A program made the translations under genes and the position numbers. Below the pieces are notes generated by a model. That model was given only the letters and a program-made list of their open reading frames with translations, was not told the DNA's origin and made no database searches. From Ohtaekwangia sp035628875 (GTDB lineage: Bacteria > Bacteroidota > Bacteroidia > Cytophagales > Cyclobacteriaceae), in contig DASPIZ010000159.1 of the NCBI GenBank assembly GCA_035628875.1, positions 5,863-69,862 of the forward strand: a stretch of DNA of 64,000 bases, read 5' to 3'. Positions 60,317 to 64,000 of this stretch are shown here, in pieces; the first letter of the stretch is position 1, and every line of letters begins with the position of its first letter.

Positions 60317-61360
60317 ATGCCTACGACAACAAAAGCTAAGAACGAGCCCGCGGCGGCAAAAAAGGGTGAAAAGACTGAGTTTTCAAAAGATACATATCTG
60401 TATTGGTATGAAAGCATGCAGTTGATGCGAAAATTTGAAGAAAAAGCAGGCCAGCTTTATGGGATGCAAAAAATCAAAGGTTTCTGTCACCTATATATCG
60501 GACAGGAAGCCTGTGCATCAGGCGCAGCTTCTGCTTTGAAAAAAGGTGACAAATGGATTACGGCCTACCGCGATCACGGTCATCCGTTGGCTTTGGGGAC
60601 AGATCCAAAGGCCATCATGGCAGAACTCTATGGTAAAGAGACTGGAACTACGAAAGGTAAAGGCGGCTCCATGCACATTTTCGACAAGGCTCACAATTTT
60701 ATTGGCGGTCACGGTATTGTAGGTGCTCAGGTTCCACTTGGTGCAGGAATTGCGTTTGCCGAAAAATATAACAAAACCGGAAATCTCTGCATTTGTTACA
60801 TGGGCGACGGCGCAGTGCGTCAAGGTGCTTTTCACGAAGCTTTAAATTTGGCCATGTTATGGAAATTGCCGGTGATTTTTGTGATAGAGAATAACGGATA
60901 CGCTATGGGAACCAGCGTACAGCGCACTTCCAATGTACATGAGTTGTATACGCTTGGTGAGGCTTTCGATATGCCTTCCGAACCGGTTGACGCCATGAAG
61001 GTGGAGGACGTACATATCGCTGTAGCTAAAGCCGCAGAACGCGCACGCGCCGGAGAAGGACCATCCTTATTGGAATTTCGTACCTATCGTTACAAGGGGC
61101 ATTCCATGTCTGATCCACAGAAATACAGAACAAAAGATGAGGTAGAACAATACAAGCAACGTGATCCAATCGAAGTTGTTCGCAAATCTATCCTGGATAA
61201 GAAATTTGCGAGCGAAAAAGACCTTGACGCGATCGATGCGAAAATTGTTCAGGAGGTAGACGAAGCGGTGAAATTTGCAGAAGAATCGAATTTCCCTGAT
61301 CCATCAGAAGCGCTGACCGATGTTTACGCTGAACCAAATTACCCTTTCGTACTGGACTAG
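60317..61360 (+). CDS. pdhA: Pyruvate dehydrogenase E1 component, alpha subunit
   Basis: 347 residues. The thiamine-diphosphate motif GDGAVRQGAFHEALNLAMLWKLPVIFVIENN runs from G163 to N193 (GDG, with NN at the end). HGHPLALG and GGSMHIFDK at 87-94 and 116-124 contribute to the active site. A Lys/Ala-rich leader of about 23 residues precedes the fold. E1 beta and E2 are not adjacent, so the complex is encoded in several places. A TTG-N20-TAATTTCG sequence lies upstream. Confidence 0.95.
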   Translation: MPTTTKAKNEPAAAKKGEKTEFSKDTYLYWYESMQLMRKFEEKAGQLYGMQKIKGFCHLYIGQEACASGAASALKKGDKWITAYRDHGHPLALGTDPKAIMAELYGKETGTTKGKGGSMHIFDKAHNFIGGHGIVGAQVPLGAGIAFAEKYNKTGNLCICYMGDGAVRQGAFHEALNLAMLWKLPVIFVIENNGYAMGTSVQRTSNVHELYTLGEAFDMPSEPVDAMKVEDVHIAVAKAAERARAGEGPSLLEFRTYRYKGHSMSDPQKYRTKDEVEQYKQRDPIEVVRKSILDKKFASEKDLDAIDAKIVQEVDEAVKFAEESNFPDPSEALTDVYAEPNYPFVLD

Positions 61361-61372
61361 GATACATGCTTT

Positions 61373-61402
61373 TTGTTAAGATTAATCTAATTTGTAGTTT
61401 TG
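61373..61402 (+). promoter_or_regulatory. Promoter of the TPR protein-ribH unit
   Basis: TTG (61373-61375), 19 bases, TAGTTTTG (61395-61402), matching the phylum consensus, followed by CGCCCC. It lies in the 87-base gap after pdhA. The leader is GC-rich for about 30 bases before the ATG. Confidence 0.8.
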
Positions 61403-61447
61403 CGCCCCGATCCCGATAAGCACCCGGGAGGGTTATTTTAAAAAACA

Positions 61448-62137
61448 ATGGCTAAGAAAGTAGAACATCGTCACGAACTCCTTGAAAATCCGGAGGCTTT
61501 ACAGGAAAAACTTGCCGGCGCAGAAACCTGGTTGGAAAGTAATTCAAAACTGGTATTTGGTATTGCTGGAGGATTTATCCTTTTGGTTGCCGGATATTTT
61601 GGTTTCCAGTACTATAAGGAAACACAAGATCGCGAAGCACAACGCGAAATGTTCCAGGCGATATACTATTTCGAAGCAGACAGTTTAAGTCAGGCATTGA
61701 ATGGCGATGGCAACAACCTTGGTTTTTTAGATGTCATCAGTGATTATGGTATAACAGAGGCAGCAAATCTCGCACACTTTTATACAGGCGCAATCTATTT
61801 GAAGCAAGGCAAGTTTGAATCAGCGCGGGAACACCTGCATGATTTCAATTCCAATGACCTACTTATTCAGGCTCGCGCGTATAGCCTTATCGGTGATACG
61901 TACATGGAAGAAAAAAACTATGAAGAGGCTGCTAATTTTTATAACAAAGCAGCAAATTATAAACCGAATAAATTCTTTTCTCCTGGATATCTCATGAAGG
62001 AGGCACTTGCTTATGAGCAATTAAATCAAAATAAAAAGGCGAAAGAGGTTTATGATAAGGTGATTACACAATATTGGGATTCAAGCGAATATCAAAAAGC
62101 CCGAAAGCTTAAAGCACGGTTAGACGGAAATTCTTAA
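61448..62137 (+). CDS. Membrane-anchored tetratricopeptide-repeat protein (YfgM-like)
   Basis: 229 residues. A cytosolic start (VEHRHELLENPEALQEKLAGAETWLESNSK) precedes one membrane helix at about 36-55, then helical repeats: AHFYTGAIYLKQGKFESAREHL, RAYSLIGDTYMEEKNYEEAANFYNKA, LMKEALAYEQLNQNKKAKEVYDKV. These are TPR-like. The layout matches YfgM, a SecYEG/PpiD-associated chaperone partner, but orthology is unproven. ribH follows after 38 bases. Confidence 0.85.
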   Translation: MAKKVEHRHELLENPEALQEKLAGAETWLESNSKLVFGIAGGFILLVAGYFGFQYYKETQDREAQREMFQAIYYFEADSLSQALNGDGNNLGFLDVISDYGITEAANLAHFYTGAIYLKQGKFESAREHLHDFNSNDLLIQARAYSLIGDTYMEEKNYEEAANFYNKAANYKPNKFFSPGYLMKEALAYEQLNQNKKAKEVYDKVITQYWDSSEYQKARKLKARLDGNS

Positions 62138-62175
62138 ATGGCGTTCCTCCGTGGAGGCCGCTTTCACGCTATACT

Positions 62176-62643
62176 ATGGCAGGTGCACTACCTACTGGAA
62201 AAATCCAAAGTCACGTTAATCTTCTAAAAAAGAAGTTCGCCATTATTGTGGCAGAATGGAATGACGAAATAACGGGAGCGCTATACGAAAGCGCTGTTGC
62301 TACGTTGTTGAAACATGGCGTAAAGAATGAAAACATCACCCGAAAGAATGTGCCAGGAACGTTCGAGTTATCCTTGGCTTCTCTCTGGATGGCAAAAGAA
62401 AAAAAAATTGACGCCGTTATTTGCCTTGGCTGCGTTATACAGGGAGAAACACCCCATTTTGATTACATCTGCCAGGCTGTTGCCTATGGCATCACTGAAG
62501 CCGGATTAAAGTCAGAGAAGCCGGTAATTTTTGGCGTACTCACAACGCTCAATAAGCAACAGGCACTTGATCGTGCCGGAGGAAAATACGGTAACAAGGG
62601 AGAAGAAGCTGCGCTAACAGCTATAAAAATGTTGAGCTTTTAA
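62176..62643 (+). CDS. ribH: 6,7-dimethyl-8-ribityllumazine synthase
   Basis: 155 residues. Condenses the two riboflavin precursors; forms icosahedral shells. Motifs: IIVAEWNDEITGALYESAV near 24-42, VPGTFELSLAS near 59-69, GCVIQGETPHFDYIC (with the catalytic His of the family) near 95-109, and FGVLTTLNKQQALDRAGGKYGNKGEEAA near 118-147. Closed by a strong bidirectional terminator shared with icd. Confidence 0.97.
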   Translation: MAGALPTGKIQSHVNLLKKKFAIIVAEWNDEITGALYESAVATLLKHGVKNENITRKNVPGTFELSLASLWMAKEKKIDAVICLGCVIQGETPHFDYICQAVAYGITEAGLKSEKPVIFGVLTTLNKQQALDRAGGKYGNKGEEAALTAIKMLSF

Positions 62644-62708
62644 TCCGATTCAGAAAAAGTCAAAGCCAGAGACACATACTTAATCAGAGACACATACTTT
62701 AAGAAAAC

Positions 62709-62738
62709 AAAAAGAGGAAGCCGAAACTTCCTCTTTTT
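62709..62738. terminator. Bidirectional terminator between ribH and icd
   Basis: A perfect 12-bp stem, AAAAAGAGGAAG with CTTCCTCTTTTT, around a six-base loop. T runs on both strands fit the convergent ribH and icd genes. Confidence 0.92.
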
Positions 62739-62762
62739 ATTTTTATGATTGAATCGTAGTGA

Positions 62763-63989
62763 TTACATGTTCTTTACCACTTCAGCTCCAAATTCTGAAC
62801 ACTTCAAAAGTGTAGCGCCGTCCATTAAACGATGGAAGTCATAGGTAACACGTTTTGCTGATATGGCACCTTCAAGCCCTTTGATAATCAAGTCAGCAGC
62901 TTCCTGCCATCCCATGTACTCGAACATCATTACACCAGAAAGAATTACTGATCCCGGATTCACTTTATCCTGACCAGCATATTTTGGCGCAGTACCGTGC
63001 GTTGCTTCAAAGATTGCATGACCGGTACTGTAGTTTACGTTACCACCTGGTGCGATACCAATGCCGCCAACAATGGCAGCCAACGCATCGGAGATATAAT
63101 CACCATTTAGGTTAAGCGTAGCAACAACTGAATATTCATCAGGACGTAACAAGATCTGTTGCAAGAAGGCATCTGCGATGGCATCTTTGATGATCAGCTT
63201 ATGGCCGTCTTTTTCAATTGTTTGCCATGGTCCGCCATCAAGATCAACGGCGCCGAACTCATTTTTCGCTAGCGCATATCCCCAATCGCGGAAACCACCT
63301 TCGGTAAACTTCATGATGTTTCCTTTGTGTACGAGCGTAAGACTTGGTTTTTTATGTTGCAGTGCAAATTGAATAGCAGATCGAACCAGACGCTCTGTTC
63401 CTTCTTTTGATACGGGCTTTATACCAATACCAGACGTCTCAGGAAAGCGAATCTTCTTGAATAATTTAGGATAATTATCCTGGAATAATTTCAGGAATTT
63501 TTTATTGTCGTCAGTTCCTTCCTGGAACTCAATTCCGGCATAGATATCTTCAGTGTTTTCACGAAAAATCACCATGTCCGTTTTATGTGGTTCTTTTACA
63601 GGCGAGGGAACTCCAGTGAACCAACGTACAGGGCGAACACAAGCATACAGATCTAATTCCTGACGTAATGCAACGTTCAACGAGCGAATTCCACCACCTA
63701 CAGGTGTTGTAAGTGGTCCTTTAATTCCAACTAAATATTCTTTAAAAACGTTGAGCGTTTCTTCAGGCAACCAGTTACCCGTTTTATTAAAAGCCTTTTC
63801 GCCTGCCAGGACTTCTTTCCAGTTTATTTTACGTTTGCCACTGTAGGCCTTTTCAACTGCCTTATCGAATACGAGTTTGGATGCCGGCCAGATATCCACA
63901 CCGGTGCCATCGCCTTCAATAAAAGGAATCGTTGGGTTAGCCGGAACATTTAGCTTGCCGTTGCTGATGCTGATTTCTTGATCGCTCAT
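62763..63989 (-). CDS. icd: NADP-dependent isocitrate dehydrogenase
   Basis: 408 residues, homodimeric E. coli-type. Oxidatively decarboxylates isocitrate to 2-oxoglutarate. IPFIEGDGTGVDIWPA opens the chain; the phosphorylatable-Ser-type segment is GGGIRSLNVALRQELDLYACVRPVRW near 97-122, with the substrate Arg residues. NLNGDYISDALAAIVGGIGIAPGGN near 280-304 holds the metal Asp, and THGTAPKYAGQDKVNPGSVILSG follows. The ATG is at 63989, 11 bases from the window end, so its promoter is not visible. Confidence 0.97.
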   Translation of the reverse strand: MSDQEISISNGKLNVPANPTIPFIEGDGTGVDIWPASKLVFDKAVEKAYSGKRKINWKEVLAGEKAFNKTGNWLPEETLNVFKEYLVGIKGPLTTPVGGGIRSLNVALRQELDLYACVRPVRWFTGVPSPVKEPHKTDMVIFRENTEDIYAGIEFQEGTDDNKKFLKLFQDNYPKLFKKIRFPETSGIGIKPVSKEGTERLVRSAIQFALQHKKPSLTLVHKGNIMKFTEGGFRDWGYALAKNEFGAVDLDGGPWQTIEKDGHKLIIKDAIADAFLQQILLRPDEYSVVATLNLNGDYISDALAAIVGGIGIAPGGNVNYSTGHAIFEATHGTAPKYAGQDKVNPGSVILSGVMMFEYMGWQEAADLIIKGLEGAISAKRVTYDFHRLMDGATLLKCSEFGAEVVKNM

Positions 63990-64000
63990 TTTTCTTGAAT

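Overview
The window is chromosomal DNA from a member of the Bacteroidota, most likely Cytophagales-like. The case rests on several independent signs: (i) promoters of the form TTG-N18/19-TAnnTTTG, the sigma-70 consensus of this phylum; (ii) the tRNA-Tyr, tRNA-Gly, tRNA-Thr, tuf, tRNA-Trp, secE, nusG, rplK order; (iii) the large RpoB and RpoC forms with a DUF3467 gene between rpsL and rpoC; (iv) near absence of Shine-Dalgarno sequences. No phage, insertion sequence, rRNA operon or CRISPR array is visible.

Layout. 0-14 kb: metabolic genes on both strands. These are the start of a proline dehydrogenase, aroB and aroA of the shikimate pathway, a signal-peptide-less helical-backbone metal receptor, two tandem YfiR-family proteins, an M42 peptidase, an acyl-CoA carboxylase beta subunit, a Ppx/GppA phosphatase, an LDH2-type dehydrogenase, an outer-membrane protein, an FtsB/DivIC-like protein, eno and carA. 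14.2-29.1 kb: one long minus-strand ribosomal superoperon (S10-spc-alpha) read rplC to rplQ. It starts at a textbook promoter at 29.06-29.09 kb and has a second promoter inside it, before rpsH.

29.3-41.0 kb: a plus-strand accessory block between rplC and rpsJ. It carries a FecCD/ABC-ATPase importer pair, a short alpha-glucan phosphorylase homologue that lacks the usual PLP lysine, and a set built around a Tat-exported molybdenum hydroxylase: MOSC protein, HemJ/CopD-like membrane protein, SCO protein, cytochrome c, 2Fe-2S subunit, Mo subunit, second cytochrome c, XdhC and a MobA-like nucleotidyltransferase. In relatives, as far as I recall, rpsL-rpsG-fusA-rpsJ runs straight into rplC, so this block appears to split the str and S10 operons.

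41.0-58.7 kb: minus-strand rpsL-rpsG-fusA-rpsJ, then DUF3467, then rpoC, rpoB, rplL, rplJ, rplA, rplK, nusG, secE and tRNA-Trp, then tuf with three upstream tRNAs. 58.8-64 kb: recF with a DUF721 (DciA-like) partner, pdhA, a membrane-anchored TPR protein, ribH and icd.

Notable points: a shared promoter plus start-site motif (TTTGCAGYCC) at rplC, rpsH, rpsL and tRNA-Trp; an RGG-type tail on ribosomal protein S3; non-ATG starts on infA and rpoB; a three-unit degenerate hairpin repeat at 4.1-4.4 kb; and two hairpins, one REP-like, between rplL and rpoB. All functional calls come from reading the sequence, without database searches.
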